Numbered from the stretch's first letter, positions 1 through 25,718 are shown. The stretch is 64,000 bases of DNA from Punica granatum (GCF_007655135.1 NC_045128.1:8928001-8992000); one strand, 5' to 3'. Notes: generated by a model not told the origin, from the letters alone. Made by a program: numbers and translations.

Positions 1-170
1 TTCATATCCTTTCCTTGTAGTAGATTCATTAACTCTGCTTTCTAATTAAAAGGAAAAAAAAAAAACTTGCTCTTCAAGATTCCCGTCTATATATATATGT
101 GATGTTTTTTCTTTCTTTTTTTCTTATTTAACGACGTGGAGATGAGCTCTTAAGAGTACTTATGCTCAAT

Positions 171-515
171 TTAGAGCTTAGAAGACTCCTCAGGTAAGTA
201 TGAAGCCCCGCTTGGACTGTAATCACTCCCCCTCTCGCTGGACAGTACTTCTTGTTCATCAGAAGGACTGTCATGAGGGCTACTTGCAACTCGAAAGGGA
301 AGATACTCCTTCGGGTCATCAGTTATAGGGGCTGATCCTTCTGCATTCTCCACTTGTTCAGTAACTTTTTTATCAAATGGAAATACATCCTCATAGAAAA
401 CCACATCCCACGAGATAAACACTTCCTTCGTGGAGAGGTCATAGACCTTCCAGCCCTTCTTTCCATAGGGATATCCAAGAAACAAGCACTCCCTCGATCG
501 AACAGAAATTCACTC
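171..515 (-). mobile_element. Ty1-copia polyprotein fragment (post-integrase segment)
   Basis: The minus strand encodes about 110 residues typical of the region just after the integrase core of copia polyproteins. It has the motif FLGYPYGKKGWKVYDL, then a WDVVFYEDVFPF-like segment, then an acidic, Ser/Pro-rich linker. The open frame continues a little upstream of the first methionine (residues reading RSRECLFLGYP) before an in-frame stop. No LTR, protease, reverse transcriptase or RNase H was seen beside it, so it is an isolated remnant, possibly continuing beyond the window's left edge. Confidence 0.8.
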
Positions 516-657
516 TACGCTAATCCATCATTTAACAACCCGTAGAACATAGGGAAATAAAGCTAGTCCGGCAACTCGCCTTGATGACTGGCTGCATATT
601 CTACGCACAGTGAAATCAGAAACACGTAGACCTCATTCTCTTAGGAGGAAGATCATC

Positions 658-688
<31 letters not shown>

Positions 689-1638
689 GGTCTCTCTCTC
701 TTTCGACTCTCTACCTTCCGCCACTTTATTTCTGGTTTTCTTGGTCAGAAAGAATTAGAGTTGAAAACTTCTAAAGGGAGACAATCAAAGGGGACGGTTA
801 TAAACAAGGAATAATAAGGAGAAATATAAGCAAAAGGACGAAAGCAAAACCCACGGCATTTTTGGTGAAAACGGCAAGCATATAAATCAGAATATATATT
901 TTCTTAATTTGACCAAGACCAAGTTTGAAACTTTTTGATGTTACCTCAAAGGACTGTTTGAGCAGTAACCAAAAGAAAAATAAAATCAAGTTTGTAATAT
1001 TAATCAAACGACTAATTTAAGAACTAATTTACTGGCCTTGTTATTAAACAAGAATAGATTCCAAATAAACACAATAATTATAGCTTACTGCAATTTTTAA
1101 TACACGGCATTACAGAGTAGATATCATAAAAACCGAGAGATTGTCGGGAGAGGTGACGTAGCCCTGTAGAAGGTAGCTTCAGCGGCGTCCACTCACAAAA
1201 ATCATGACGTAACATCAGCTGGATAGACATCTTGAGAAGTTGGCCTTGAATACTGTAATAAGTGGCTCTAATTCAAGTGGTAGATTGTTAAATGTATGCC
1301 CTAAAGTCGATATATGTACTCAGATAATTCCTATTTATGACATCCCTCTAAGTTGTGTCCGGTCCCGATTTACATTTCTTCTCCAACGGGGATCTACAAA
1401 ATGGGCGCAGTCCCGTTTTTGGGAATCACCCAAAATTGGGACCCCATTTTGCTCAATGGAGATGCTCTAAGTATCACTCTTGTGCCAGGCAAATAGCCTA
1501 GTTTACCTATCCTAATCACTGCAGGGAGTTTACGTGACCAAGAGGACTAGTTAGACGAAGCCCGAATACCCTTTGTTATTAAAGAAAAAAAATGTAATTG
1601 TTATCATAACTCATAAGGCAAAGCTAGAGGTTACAACT
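516..1638. other. Gene-free interval with CT microsatellite
   Basis: No coding region was recognised. A (CT)n microsatellite lies at 661-688 and continues imperfectly to about 705. The short open frames here have no recognisable domain or codon pattern. Confidence 0.6.
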
Positions 1639-2535
1639 CGGTTTTCTCTTTACAAATTGATCTTCTATCTTAACTTATTTATTTATTTATTTATTGGGGG
1701 GGTAAAGGGAATTTCATCTTCATTCAAACCTTAATGAGCTTCAGCTTCCTCCCGAAGTTGCTCAGAGAAGATTCATCGAAATAATAATAATAATAAAGGA
1801 AGAAGTTGCTCTTAGAAGAAGTCGATGGTGCTGGAAGATATCAAGTCTGAAGGGGCATCCGAAGAACCCTCTTCTGAGAGTGTTGATATGTGATTTTGGA
1901 TTCCATCAATTAACAGCTTGAGCTTAATCCGCGCATTGGAAAATCAAGAAGCAAACCATGGGTTTATATGTGGTTTAACAGCTTGGGCTTAATCCGCGCA
2001 AGTATTCCCTTCCCTTAAAGTGTGGTTCACTATGATAATCCACTCCCCGGCCACCAGCTCTTGAATTGAATCAACCAGCATGGTCAAATGAGGCGCACTT
2101 GGATCAGCCAGCATAATCGTGCATTATCTCATCGTGGTCACGATTGATCGGTTTTCTCTTTACAAATTGGTTTTCTAACTTTAAATAATTTATATTTTTT
2201 TTGTGGGAAATTTCATCTTCATTCAAACCTCAATTGGCTTCAGCTTCCTCCCGAAGTTTTTCTATAGGTACCTTCCTCCCGAAGTTGCCAGTGAAGATTT
2301 ATCCAAATAAAAAAAAAACAAATATAATAAAGGAAGAAGTTGCTCTTAGAAGAAGGGAAAATTATCTGGTCCCCCGACGAACTGTCCGGGGAGAGGTCAA
2401 AAGAACAGGCAACTGTAAGTGTAGAGCCAAAGTGCAGTCGACTGTGTTATACTTGCAGCGACTATGTTCATTTGGAATCCCTTGCCGGTCCCGTCCACCG
2501 GATAAGCTCCCTAGAAGAAGTCGATGGTAATGGAA
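1639..2535 (+). repeat. Diverged direct duplication of about 0.5 kb
   Basis: The stretch beginning CGGTTTTCTCTTTACAAATT at 1639 recurs at 2149. Both copies go on to share an ATTTCATCTTCATTCAAACC block, a CTTCAGCTTCCTCCCGAAGT block and a GAAGAAGTTGCTCTTAGAAG block, and both end near GAAGAAGTCGATGGT (about 1830 and 2527). The second copy contains an extra 160-bp segment around 2360-2510. A smaller direct repeat reading CTTAATCCGCGCA occurs at about 1923 and 1990. No protein was recognised, so this looks like an old local duplication or two copies of an unclassified repeat. Confidence 0.7.
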
Positions 2536-3122
2536 CCACATTCTCTGTGTACGGACGCCTTATTTCCAGTTTTTCCACTTTTCACCAAACACAGAAACAG
2601 AGGAAGTTTCCCGCTTTTCCCTTGCATTGGAAAACGAAAGGCCCTGTGAAATTATGTTTTCCGTTTTTCTTTCTTTTTGGCCAGAAGGCAATCTGAAGTG
2701 TGAGGTTTCAATCTCGCTAAATTCCAACAATATCTCGGGGGTAATTTGAATCAAGGAGTAAAAAAACACGTACAAAAACGACGTTGAGTTTATCTCGAAT
2801 TAAAAGGTTTAAACTAATCCAACGATGGTGCGGTGCGATCTAATTGTAAGGCTACTATGCTTCTTGTCCAATCCATCATTGAAACAATTAATGCACTATT
2901 CTTAATTTAGGTTGACGATTTATCTCATTTGCCACACTATAATTTTGGTTTTTGGTGTTCAAAAAGCACATCGTCCTATTGAATGTACCCGGAAATCTTT
3001 GCTAGCATAGTGTATAGTTTATGGACAGGATTATATATACCGTTGCCTGTGTTAGTGAAAACTAACTATACATTTTCAAATTTTGTATATCAAGTGTCAA
3101 TGCAACATGATAACAATACAAA
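2536..3122. other. Gene-free interval
   Basis: AT-rich sequence with no recognisable gene, RNA or transposon ends. Confidence 0.5.
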
Positions 3123-4352
3123 ACTAGGTGATAATTCGCGCATTGCCCAAGAAAGAATTTTAATTTTTTAAACAATAAGTATTATTTAAAATTAACTACA
3201 TTATATGAATTCTTATCCAAGACAAATTTGATATCCTGAGTGGGTTTGTGTATCTTGCGCTTAAATCACGCGATCAAAGACAAAGATAATATCTTAAGAA
3301 AGTAAAACAATTAAAAACTATAGAACTTGAAATTGAAAAATAATTTTTATGTCGAAAAAATAAATATGTGCGTGCGGGATTTTTTTCAAGTGTAGAAAAA
3401 CACAATATCTTATATAATTATTTTAGGAAAGTAAATAATTGGAAAATATAGTTATCTAAGGTATTTATTGGATGTACACTTAAGAAAAAGGTAACTATTA
3501 AAAAAAAATTGTATTCTCTATGAGAATGACCACAATTATATATTATATTATAATTATTTTTACTATCAATATTTTGTCTAGCTCAATCTTTGATAACTCG
3601 CACAATCATGATTGCTAACTAACTAAAATTACATCTCACATGGCAACCACAATTATTTCATAAAACAGAAAACTCTTCAAACCAATGAATCAACAGCGCC
3701 AACTCATGCAATTGAAGTTGATCACGATAGCATTGAAAAAGAAAAACAACCAAATCCTAATATAGTGGAATAACTACATGAATTTTTTTTTTTATGAAAA
3801 TAAACCTAATGAATGTGAAGAAAAATAAATAATGAACACTAAAAGAAAGAGTTATTCTACCTTCAAGTGAAATTGTCCATGAACTAACGAATATCTTATG
3901 ATACTCATAGAAAACGAACAAGGGATCTGCCTTTAGATGTGATTCTTCGTGCAAAACAACCTAATATATATACATAATTATTCCCTTAATAATTAATTAA
4001 AACATTTCCCATCTATTAAATATTAAACTATAGTTATATTTACGGAATATTATAATATATATCTAAATGAGGAGTTATATCTCACTGCATATTCCAAATA
4101 CCATTATAAGACTATATTTCCACTAATATGCCCCTGTTGAGAATATATTCCGCAGTTGATATGTCCACATTGAATATATATTCCATTACGTATTCTAATT
4201 TGCCTAATTATATTCCACTAATATGTCTTTATTAAAAATTTATTAGTAAAAATAATGACGAGACATTGCGAGAGAGATCCGTTAAGCTTTGAACACGTGG
4301 TGGTGTAAGAGGTAGGCTCGGGATTTTGTTTTATATATATATATATATATAT
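3123..4352 (+). repeat. Non-autonomous element, CGCGCATTG family, copy A
   Basis: It begins ACTAGGTGATAATTCGCGCA and ends in a TTTTGTTTTATATATAT tract. Start and end both resemble the element in the DCL4 intron at 13255-14292, including a following AATTTTTTAA...TATTTAAAA block and a GC-richer segment about 90 bp before the AT tail. It encodes nothing recognisable. Transposon class is uncertain: I see no terminal inverted repeats, and the ends do not match the textbook Helitron TC...CTRR rule. Confidence 0.5.
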
Positions 4353-5835
4353 CCAAACTCTTGACTAATTTATATGTTGGCACGTATGAATTTTTTACAA
4401 ATTATTACTTGATAAATAGAACGATATTCATCTTGCTGAGCTGAAAAGAAAAGACAAAATTTCCCTTAAAAAAATCGTGCACATTTTCATCGATTTGTCA
4501 AAACCTGCTCTGATTTCTTCTATTGTGATGGCCATGATATGATATGATTGAGGAAAATAAATGGCTAGGAATTTAATTTGGATACACAAATATTCCCCGC
4601 ACCCAAAAAAAGGGGAAAAAAAGAGAGCAAAAATATGTGTTAGTATCACGCATGAAGAACTTTTTATGTATACTTGTTTCTGACTTCTGTCTTGACTATG
4701 ACTCTATTTGATGAAAGTTATAGGGAATGCCAGTTGGAATCAATTTGAGGAATTTTTCCATGGCGAATATTTTTGTGGATTTTTTTGATTATTTATTCAA
4801 TTTCCGCCATTTTAATCATCACCACCTTATTATTTATACTTTGACTTTCACATTTTCCTCTTAAAATTGCTTCAACATTTTTTTCTTTAAATCTTTGACT
4901 CTGTAACATAGTATTCTTTTTTAATAATTTGATAGTACCAAGCCACTATCTTATATATTTAAAGTTTCTTCAATTTTTATTTGCTTATATTTATAATGAA
5001 ATGATTGGCGCCATATAATATATAATAATAAAATTAAACTTTCGTGGAAAAGAATATTTTAGAAATTTTATTATATATTACACCCTTTGCCGAAATCAAT
5101 TTATGGCAAAATAAAAGTCACAAGATTTATAATTATGTAAGATAATGATTAAAGAAGTAGGTATTGCCTTGGCGAATGGGGCTCTTGCGCTAGTTTTAAT
5201 AAAAGAATTGTCACAAGTCGTTCATTCCATCAACTCAAGGTTATACAAAGAGGTTAAAAATTAATATTTATAAACATGGTTAACACAAAACATATTCTTT
5301 ATAAAATTGTGCGGGTGAAATTTCTATAAGAACCTTTAAAATTAAACATTTATCATAAAAGTGTATGGTTTTGCAATGTTGGAATTAAATAAATATATGA
5401 TGCATATTAATTGAGACTATTAGTTGCAAATAATTACTGAACGACCTAAAAATTAGTTTAATATAATCAGAAATAATTGTTCTTTGAAATTATTGAAATT
5501 AATAATCTAACCTTTTATAGTTCTTGATAAGCAATTTTTATTTAAAATATGAATGAAGAGCAATTTCTATTAAAACATGAATAAATACTATAACTCTTAG
5601 AAAACAAATGGGTACGGTAGTAAAGGATAAAATACTATAAAAATAATTATTTTATTAAATATATTATTTAGAAAATATCATAAATCGCTAATAAGTCATG
5701 TATAAATTAAAAACTTATCACAAGCTATTAGCTCTTATAAACTTACAATCATCAAAAATAAAAAAATTTTAACATTAAAAATAAATATTTCGATGTAGAA
5801 AAAAAAGGCAAATAAATGTATAAATTGATCTTCGA
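3350..5835 (+). repeat. 2.5-kb tandem duplication, copy 1
   Basis: From the AATAAATATGTGCGTGCGGG stretch onward, this block is repeated almost base for base at 6012-8482. Differences are a few single-base and homopolymer indels and a shortened AT tract. It contains most of the CGCGCATTG-family element and about 1.5 kb of flanking DNA. The open frames inside, also duplicated, show no known domain. Confidence 0.9.
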
Positions 5836-6011
5836 AAGAATTTTAATTTTTTAAAAATAAGATATTGCAAATTAATAGGATTAATTAATTTTATCCAAGA
5901 AAATTTGTCTCTGATGGCCAATTTTTTTTGGAAATGTGATAAAGATAAAATAATATATTGAATAAAACAATTAAAACTGCTAGAATTTAAATTAAAAGTA
6001 TTTTATCATCC

Positions 6012-8482
6012 AAAAAATAAATATGTGCGTGCGGGATTTTTTTCAAGTGTAGAAAAACACAATATCTTATATAATTATTTTAGGAAAGTAAATAATTGGA
6101 AAATATAGTTATCTAAGGTATTTATTGGATGTACACTTAAGAAAAAGGTAACTATTAAAAAAAAATTGTATCTCTATGAGAATGACCACAATTATATATT
6201 ATATTATAATTTTTTACTATCAATATTTTGTCTAGCTCAATCTTTGATAACTCGCACAATCATGATTGCTAACTAACTAAAATTACATCTCACATGGCAA
6301 TCACAATTATTTCATAAAACAGAAAACTCTTCAAACCAATGAATCAACAGCGCCAACTCATGCAATTGAAGTTGATCACGATAGCATTGAAAAAGAAAAA
6401 CAACCAAATCCTAATATAGTGGAATAACTACATGAATTTTTTTTTATGAAAATAAACCTAATGAATGTGAAGAAAAATAAATAATGAACACTAAAAGAAA
6501 GAGTTATTCTACCTTCAAGTGAAATTGTCCATGAACTAACGAATATCTTATGATACTCATAGAAAACGAACAAGGGATCTGCCTTTAGATGTGATTCTTC
6601 GTGCAAAACAACCTAATATATATACATAATTATTCCCTTAATAATTAATTAAAACATTTCCCATCTATTAAATATTAAACTATAGTTATATTTACGGAAT
6701 ATTATAATATATATCTAAATGAGGAGTTATATCTCACTGCATATTCCAAATACCATTATAAGACTATATTTCCACTAATATGCCCCTGTTGAGAATATAT
6801 TCCGCAGTTGATATGTCCACATTGAATATATATTCCATTACGTATTCTAATTTGCCTAATTATATTCCACTAATATGTCTTTATTAAAAATTTTATTTAG
6901 TAAAAATAATGACGAGACATTGCGAGAGAGATCCGTTAAGCTTTTGAACACGTGGTGGTGTAAGAGGTAGGCTCGGGATTTTGTTTTATATATATATCCA
7001 AACTCTTGACTAATTTATATGTTGGCACGTATGAATTTTTTTACAAATTATTACTTGATAAATAGAACGATATTCATCTTGCTGAGCTGAAAAGAAAAGA
7101 CAAAATTTCCCTTAAAAAAATCGTGCACATTTTCATCGATTTGTCAAAACCTGCTCTGATTTCTTCTATTGTGATGGCCATGATATGATATGATTGAGGA
7201 AAATAAATGGCTAGGAATTTAATTTGGATACACAAATATTCCCCGCACCCAAAAAAAGGGGAAAAAAAGAGAGCAAAAATATGTGCTTTAGTATCACGCA
7301 TGAAGAACTTTTTATGTATACTTGTTTCTGACTTCTGTCTTGACTATGACTCTATTTGATGAAAGTTATAGGGAATGCCAGTTGGAATCAATTTGAGGAA
7401 TTTTTCCATGGCGAATATTTTTGTGGATTTTTTTGATTATTTATTCAATTTCCGCCATTTTAATCATCACCACCTTATTATTTATACTTTGACTTTCACA
7501 TTTTCCTCTTAAAATTGCTTCAACATTTTTTCTTTAAATCTTTGACTCTGTAACATAGTATTCTTTTTTAATAATTTGATAGTACCAAGCCACTATCTTA
7601 TATATTTAAAGTTTCTTCAATTTTTATTTGCTTATATTTATAATGAAATGATTGGCGCCATATAATATATAATAATAAAATTAAACTTTCGTGGAAAAGA
7701 ATATTTTAGAAATTTTATTATATATTACACCCTTTGCCAAAATCAATTTATGGCAAAATAAAAGTCACAAGATTTATAATTATGTAAGATAATGATTAAA
7801 GAAGTAGGTATTGCCTTGGCGAATTGGGGCTCTTGCGCTAGTTTTAATAAAAGAATTGTCACAAGTCGTTCATTCCATCAACTCAAGGTTATACAAAGAG
7901 GTTAAAAATTAAATATTTATAAACATGGTTAACACAAAACATATTCTTTATAAAATTGTGCGGGTGAAATTTCTATAAGAACCTTTAAAATTAAACATTT
8001 ATCATAAAAGTGTATGGTTTTGCAATGTTGGAATTAAATAAATATATGATGCATATTAATTGAGACTATTAGTTGCAAATAATTACTGAACGACCTAAAA
8101 ATTAGTTTAATATAATCAGAAATAATTGTTCTTTGAAATTATTGAAATTAATAATCTAACACTTTTATAGTTCTTGATAAGCAATTTTTATTTAAAATAT
8201 GAATGAAGAGCAATTTCTATTTAAAACATGAATAAATACTATAACTCTTAGAAAACAAATGGGTACGGTAGTAAAGGATAAAATACTATAAAAATAATTA
8301 TTTTATTAAATATATTATTTAGAAAATATCATAAATCGCTAATAAGTCATGTATAAATTAAAAACTTATCACAAGCTATTAGCTCTTATAAACTTACAAT
8401 CATCAAAATAAAAAATTTTAACATTAAAAATAAATATTTCGATGTAGAAAAAAAAAGGCAAATAAATGTATATAATTGATCT
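6012..8482 (+). repeat. 2.5-kb tandem duplication, copy 2
   Basis: Near-identical second copy of 3350-5835, ending at the TTGATCTTC stretch near 8482. The 175 bp joining the copies (5836-6011) align only loosely with the sequence before copy 1. They start with the same GAAAGAATTTTAATTTTTTAA but also share pieces with the sequence just after copy 2 (about 8570-8650). Confidence 0.9.
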
Positions 8483-9600
8483 TCTATGGTAAATCTTTCT
8501 AATGAATTAATAATATATTAAATATAAAAAATATTGAAAAGACAATTAGTTGCAAGATTACATTTGAGGAATTAAATTAATTTTCACTTCGCATTTGAAC
8601 TTAAGAAAATTTGTCTTCTTAGATTGGCCAATTAAAAATTTATTTTTGGAAAGTGTGAATAATTAGTATAAAAATAATAATATATGTACTATAACTAATC
8701 CATGCATGCTCGGAACATACTGCTAGTTAATGTTAAATGTAATGTCCCATGCAGTGATTCTTTACTCATCCAAGAGAATATTTATTGACTTCCCCAGGAA
8801 TCTTTATTGACTTGCCCTGTAATTTAATCTCTATTTATTATGACTTGATTTTTTTTCTTCCATTAATTACAAAGTGTTAATATCTAGGCAACATAAAATT
8901 AAAGGAAAAAAAAATAGAAATTAGAGGATATTATGGTTAAACTCCATAATATGTTAATATCCACTTGACAATATCACATAACTTGAAGCACAATCTTTGT
9001 TAACTTACCCGATTCATGCGCGCCGAGGTTCTAATCGACGGATCCCCTCATCTCGAAATATCATTTGTGACTCGATAAATAATTCATGAGAAAAAGGAAA
9101 GAATAAAAAAATTGGAGCTGCAACTCATTATTAAGTATGCCCTTCTCGTTCAACCATCTCAACCCTAACTTATTGTATCAATCATTCATAATATATATAT
9201 ATATATATATTATCGATCTGATCACGACATCCTTAATAAATAGGAGATACGCTCGCCTGACATTCCCATAATGGCATCGACTTGCCCATCAAGCTTATTA
9301 AACCGACATAATATCCATTTGGCAGATTGGCCCCAAATCCGGGCCATTTCTTCCTCTAAATAAAATATAAGAAAATTTACGGGATTAAAAATCAAAAGAA
9401 AATTAGGAGAAGCAATTTTATTTCTATGTTTGTCTTGATATATTATTGGCAAAAAAATAAATTTAAAAATGGGAGGACTGGGGTGTTGCGTTCTCCATTT
9501 CCCACCAAATAGACTTCCGTGACCGTAGGAAACCCTGCATAAACCTCTGACGACATTGACAAAAGAAAGAAAAGCAAAGTTATTCTTTCTTGGCCCCTGA
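8483..9600. other. Gene-free interval upstream of DCL4
   Basis: AT-rich sequence with an (AT)n tract near 9190-9210. No gene recognised. The last 100 bp before 9600 are probably the DCL4 promoter, but no clear TATA box is visible. Confidence 0.5.
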
Positions 9601-9611
9601 GGAAACCCAAG

Positions 9612-9756
9612 TCTCTCTCTCTTTCTCTCTCTCTATCTCTGGGTCTCTGCTATGAATTTTTGACTCGAACTGTAGCAGTGGAAGCAGCAGAGTCATAGCA
9701 AGAAGACTCCTATGTTGATTATTATGGGATTAGAGAGCTTTCTCTTTGGTGGGTAG
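9612..9756 (+). promoter_or_regulatory. Probable DCL4 5' leader with CT tract and two short uORFs
   Basis: A CT-rich tract (about 9612-9645), common in plant 5' leaders, is followed by two upstream ATGs. The first (9652-9663) encodes three residues and a stop. The second (9712-9756) encodes 14 residues and a stop. Both end before the DCL4 start chosen at 9819. Whether they are transcribed depends on a start site that cannot be seen in the sequence. Confidence 0.35.
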
Positions 9757-9818
9757 GAGTGCCCCACGGGGAAGCTGATACCTCTTCTGGTCCTTCGTCC
9801 TCTTCTTGTCAGGACGAG

Positions 9819-22169
<12,351 letters not shown>

Positions 22170-24707
22170 GAAGACAAGGGAACGTAGTGAGAAGTACTCT
22201 CCCTCGAGATCTCTATTTTAGTATGGTCTCGGAGGTGAAGGGACGGGCAAGTGCTGTTAGTCGTGTAAGTGATTCGCAGTTTGTTGGGCGGGCAGAGTGT
22301 CTAGCGAATATTGGATTTGCATTTTGGGGGAGAAGCAAGCAGCAGCATTAGGATGGATTTGGTACAAGTTGTAATTACTACATTAATGAATCATTTTCTG
22401 GGATGTTGGTATATATAATTATATAACCGTATAAATAAAGATAAACTTGTTTGACTCGGATTCTGGCATTCTCAAAAATTTAGGCTGAAAGAAAGAGTTT
22501 AGTTGTAAGAGGTTGAGAACGGATTACATCTATTGGAAAGATTTTTTAAGTTGAATCTATCTGATACGTTTCAATCATATATATTTTTTATTGGAAGATT
22601 TTTGAAGCTGCATTTGTCTATTTGATATGCTTTAGCCATATGTATTTTTTTTTTTTACAGTGATCTTAATGGATCTGTTGTATTTTTATTTTTGTAATAT
22701 ACCATTTTGAACATTTTTTTTATTATCAATGAACATTTATTGATTTGTCAAAAAAATTAAGTGAGAGTATTCTCCTTTTCATGACATGTGATGTGACATC
22801 AATTTATAGGTTGGTAAAATCTTTATGTCATTTCAAAAATCTTTCAACTCTACTCCCTGATATGGCAAAAGTAGATGTTTGATATATATATATACGAGAA
22901 ATTTTAATATGACTGTGTGTCCCTACAATATGAGATCTTTTCATCGTTGGATACTTAATGCACTGCAGAGTCCACATGCATTCAATGCAGAAGAAATCAT
23001 GTTTTCATAATACGGAGTCATGCTAGCCGAATCGATATATAGAATATAATATATGATAAATTTATTATTTAGAAAATTAATTGTAATAATAACTAAGAAA
23101 GAATATATGGAAAATTTATTATAAAATGGGGAAAATAGACAAAAAAATGTATATATATTGATGTAAAAGTAGATGATGAATTTATTATTAAAAGATATAT
23201 GTGAGAATTTATATTAAATGGAGAAAAAATTTTAAAAAAATAATGATTATTGAAAGAAAAATGAAATGGGGGTGGAGTGGGATTTGTATTCCACAACCAA
23301 ACAAGACTATTATTTTCTTAATTCAAATTACATGATTTGTGAGATGGAAAAAAATAAAAATAATAATGTTCTATTATATTTTAAATTAAGTAGAGAAAAT
23401 AATTCCTAAACAAAGATAAGAACAACAACAATAATAATAATATTGAGTAAATTATCTGGTTATATTTAAAATTAAAAAATGATATATATCGACAAAAAAT
23501 TGATACTAATAAAACAATCATATAGCTAATTTTCGATATTGACTCTTGAAATATTGAATTGTTCCTCAAATAATATAAACTTAACTCATGAACTTAGAAA
23601 GAATTAGAACTATTCATTTTTTTTTATGTAAATACGCGATTGTTCATCAAAATAAAATAACAAATTGCGCGTAAATATAAGCTTGACAATAATAGAATAT
23701 AAAGGGATAGAAGAACCTAAAGAGAGCTTGGATACATAGGAAACATAACATGAAATTTGTAATTATATATATGATATGATTTTATACTATTAATTTAAGA
23801 AAACGTAATAGAAAACGCCATATGAATTATTTCATTCTTAATCTCAAATTAGTAGATAACATTATATCGTACGTATTTCAAAATTTTCTTATAATATAAT
23901 ATTTTCTAGGTAAGATATGTATATATATATAGATAGGGTTAAAGGCCAAAAAATCATCAATTTTTCACTTTTTCTTAAATCTAGATGCGTATATATGTAA
24001 ATTATTTCCTTAATGATTAATTTAAAATATTAATTTCTTTTTTGTTAAAAATATTCTATTATAACATCTACTAGTAATAAACCGGCGCTTCATTGCGGAC
24101 TATACCTCTTTTTTCCTAACTCAATATTTTTTGGTGAATTCAATCTTAAAATTTTACTAAATATATCTCTTGCTATATATCCAAAAAGCACATGTGATTT
24201 TTCAGAACAACCATATATTGCGAAAAAATGATGACAGCAATATTATATCTGGTCGTATATTATTTATTATGGACTGTGTAGATATATACCTTTTTAGGCT
24301 AATTTTAAATTCTTTGGCACATTGTTGCGATTTCACTTGCAGGTACAACATTAGATCTTATGACTTTATATAAATAATTATATTATATTTGAAATTTAAC
24401 TTTTCCTTTTAGATAAATCGTAATATATAACTTACATTAGTTTGAACAACTTTAAAACATAACTTTTCTACAGTAGTTTTTTTTCTTATTTTTACTTCTT
24501 ACAATATCTTCTTTGGTTTACGTTATTCATAAAAAAAGTTATTTTAGCATTCTTGTAAAGTTCCATATATAGATCTGATAATTATATATAGTAAATATTT
24601 TTCTTCCATACTTGCAACTTAAAAAAGAATGAGAGAACAAAAAATAATATAATGAAAATGAGTGGAATGCATAAGAGGATTTCATGGGATAGTGTAGGTG
24701 CTAAAAG
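22170..24707. other. DCL4 3' flank and AT-rich gene-free interval
   Basis: The first 270 bp are probably the DCL4 3' UTR (AATAAAG near 22432). The rest is strongly AT-rich with no recognised gene. At about 24069 the sequence ACTAGTAATAAACCGGCGC resembles the start of the CGCGCATTG-family elements, suggesting a third, degenerate copy with no clear end. Confidence 0.5.
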
Positions 24708-25217
24708 CATTGTTATCAGAACCGGATCGACCAGTCGGATCGGGACTCGACACCATGATCGGTTTGATCCACCTTCTGACCGGATATGCACAATTGAACC
24801 GTTGAATTCATAGAACCAACCGATTTGAATCTAAAAATTCACTAAATTGCCCATGAGTTTAATGGTTGAACAAATATATAAGAAAAATTATTGATGATGA
24901 AAGCTTTTAAAGCTCCAACCTCCCCCTCTATGTGCACGCCCACTAATCAACTAGGCAACAACTGCTTGTTGCTTTATTTCTTCCTCCATTACTTTAGTTG
25001 TTGCTTTATTTCTTCCTCAATTACTTTTGTTCCCTAGATATTATGCACTGTAAATGAATTTAGATAAATATTATGCATTTAATTATCATTAATACTACTT
25101 TAAATAATAAAATATTATGATTAATTAAATTTACGGTTCGACCCATCGAACTCTCGATTGAACCAATGAACCCATATTTTATCCGGTTCGATATTCAGTC
25201 CGGTTCTGATAACACTG
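24708..25217 (+). mobile_element. hAT-like MITE with 8-bp target duplication
   Basis: The left end CATTGTTATCAGAACCGGA (24708) is the inverse of the right end TCCGGTTCTGATAACACTG (to 25217) with one mismatch. The element is 510 bp and non-coding. It is flanked by GCTAAAAG (24700-24707) and TCTAAAAG (25218-25225), an 8-bp target duplication with one change, as expected for the hAT superfamily. The superfamily is inferred from target-duplication length only. Confidence 0.8.
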
Positions 25218-25295
25218 TCTAAAAGGTCAAAGAAAAACTATAAATTTATTGATAGGATAGATAGATTAGAGGGTTATTTTCATTTTTTTTTTGTG

Positions 25296-25512
25296 TGAGT
25301 GAGAAAAAGTTCCTTTTACATTGGAGCTCTTACCCACATGTAGTTTTTATTATTGAAAAAATAATATAAAATTATAATATAAACTATTCAGAGTTTCTCT
25401 TCTTCTTTTTTGCGTGAAAGAGAGAAAAGTTCCTTTTACATTGGAGCTCATTACTACTTGTAGTTTTTACTATTGAAAAAATAATATAAAATTTGAATAT
25501 AAACTATTGAGA
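25296..25512 (+). repeat. Two-copy tandem repeat of about 100 bp
   Basis: Two copies (about 25296-25391 and 25414-25512) share GTTCCTTTTACATTGGAGCT, a TGTAGTTTTTA block and ATTGAAAAAATAATATAAAA. They lie directly before the copia insertion. No function suggested. Confidence 0.7.
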
Positions 25513-25520
25513 GTTATTTC

Positions 25521-25704
25521 TGTTGGACCGGTTTCTCTCCTATATGGAGAATGGTGAGGGCGGGTGTTGGAAGTAATCCCATATGGAAAAGTTGAGAGAA
25601 AATCCATAGGTTTATAAGAGATAATGGTCTAGCAACCCATAGGCTTAAGCTTTTGGGTTGCGGATGAACCCGAGTCCAAGTAGGCCTGTGGATTTTACCC
25701 AACA
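25521..25704 (+). repeat. 5' LTR of the composite copia element
   Basis: 184 bp, starting TGTTGG and ending CCCAACA, nearly identical to 29719-29902 and to the inverted copy 29447-29630. LTRs this short are typical of TRIM-sized elements. Confidence 0.9.
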
Positions 25705-25706
25705 AG

Positions 25707-25718
25707 TGGTATCAGAGC
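25707..25718 (+). other. Primer-binding site for initiator tRNA-Met
   Basis: TGGTATCAGAGC lies two bases after the 5' LTR. It is the standard plant copia priming site complementary to the 3' end of initiator tRNA-Met. Confidence 0.9.

Noticed and set aside
2983..3171. Short open frame in the left gene-free region
   Set aside because: Low-complexity AT-rich composition, no domain, overlaps a repeat start.
3757..4649. Duplicated minus-strand open frames (also at 6376-7301)
   Set aside because: They are duplicated only because the whole 2.5-kb block is. No domain, homopolymer-rich, and the frames differ between copies after indels.
9222..9452. Minus-strand frame encoding a plausible-looking 76-residue peptide
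   Set aside because: No recognisable family, no splice or promoter context; left unannotated.
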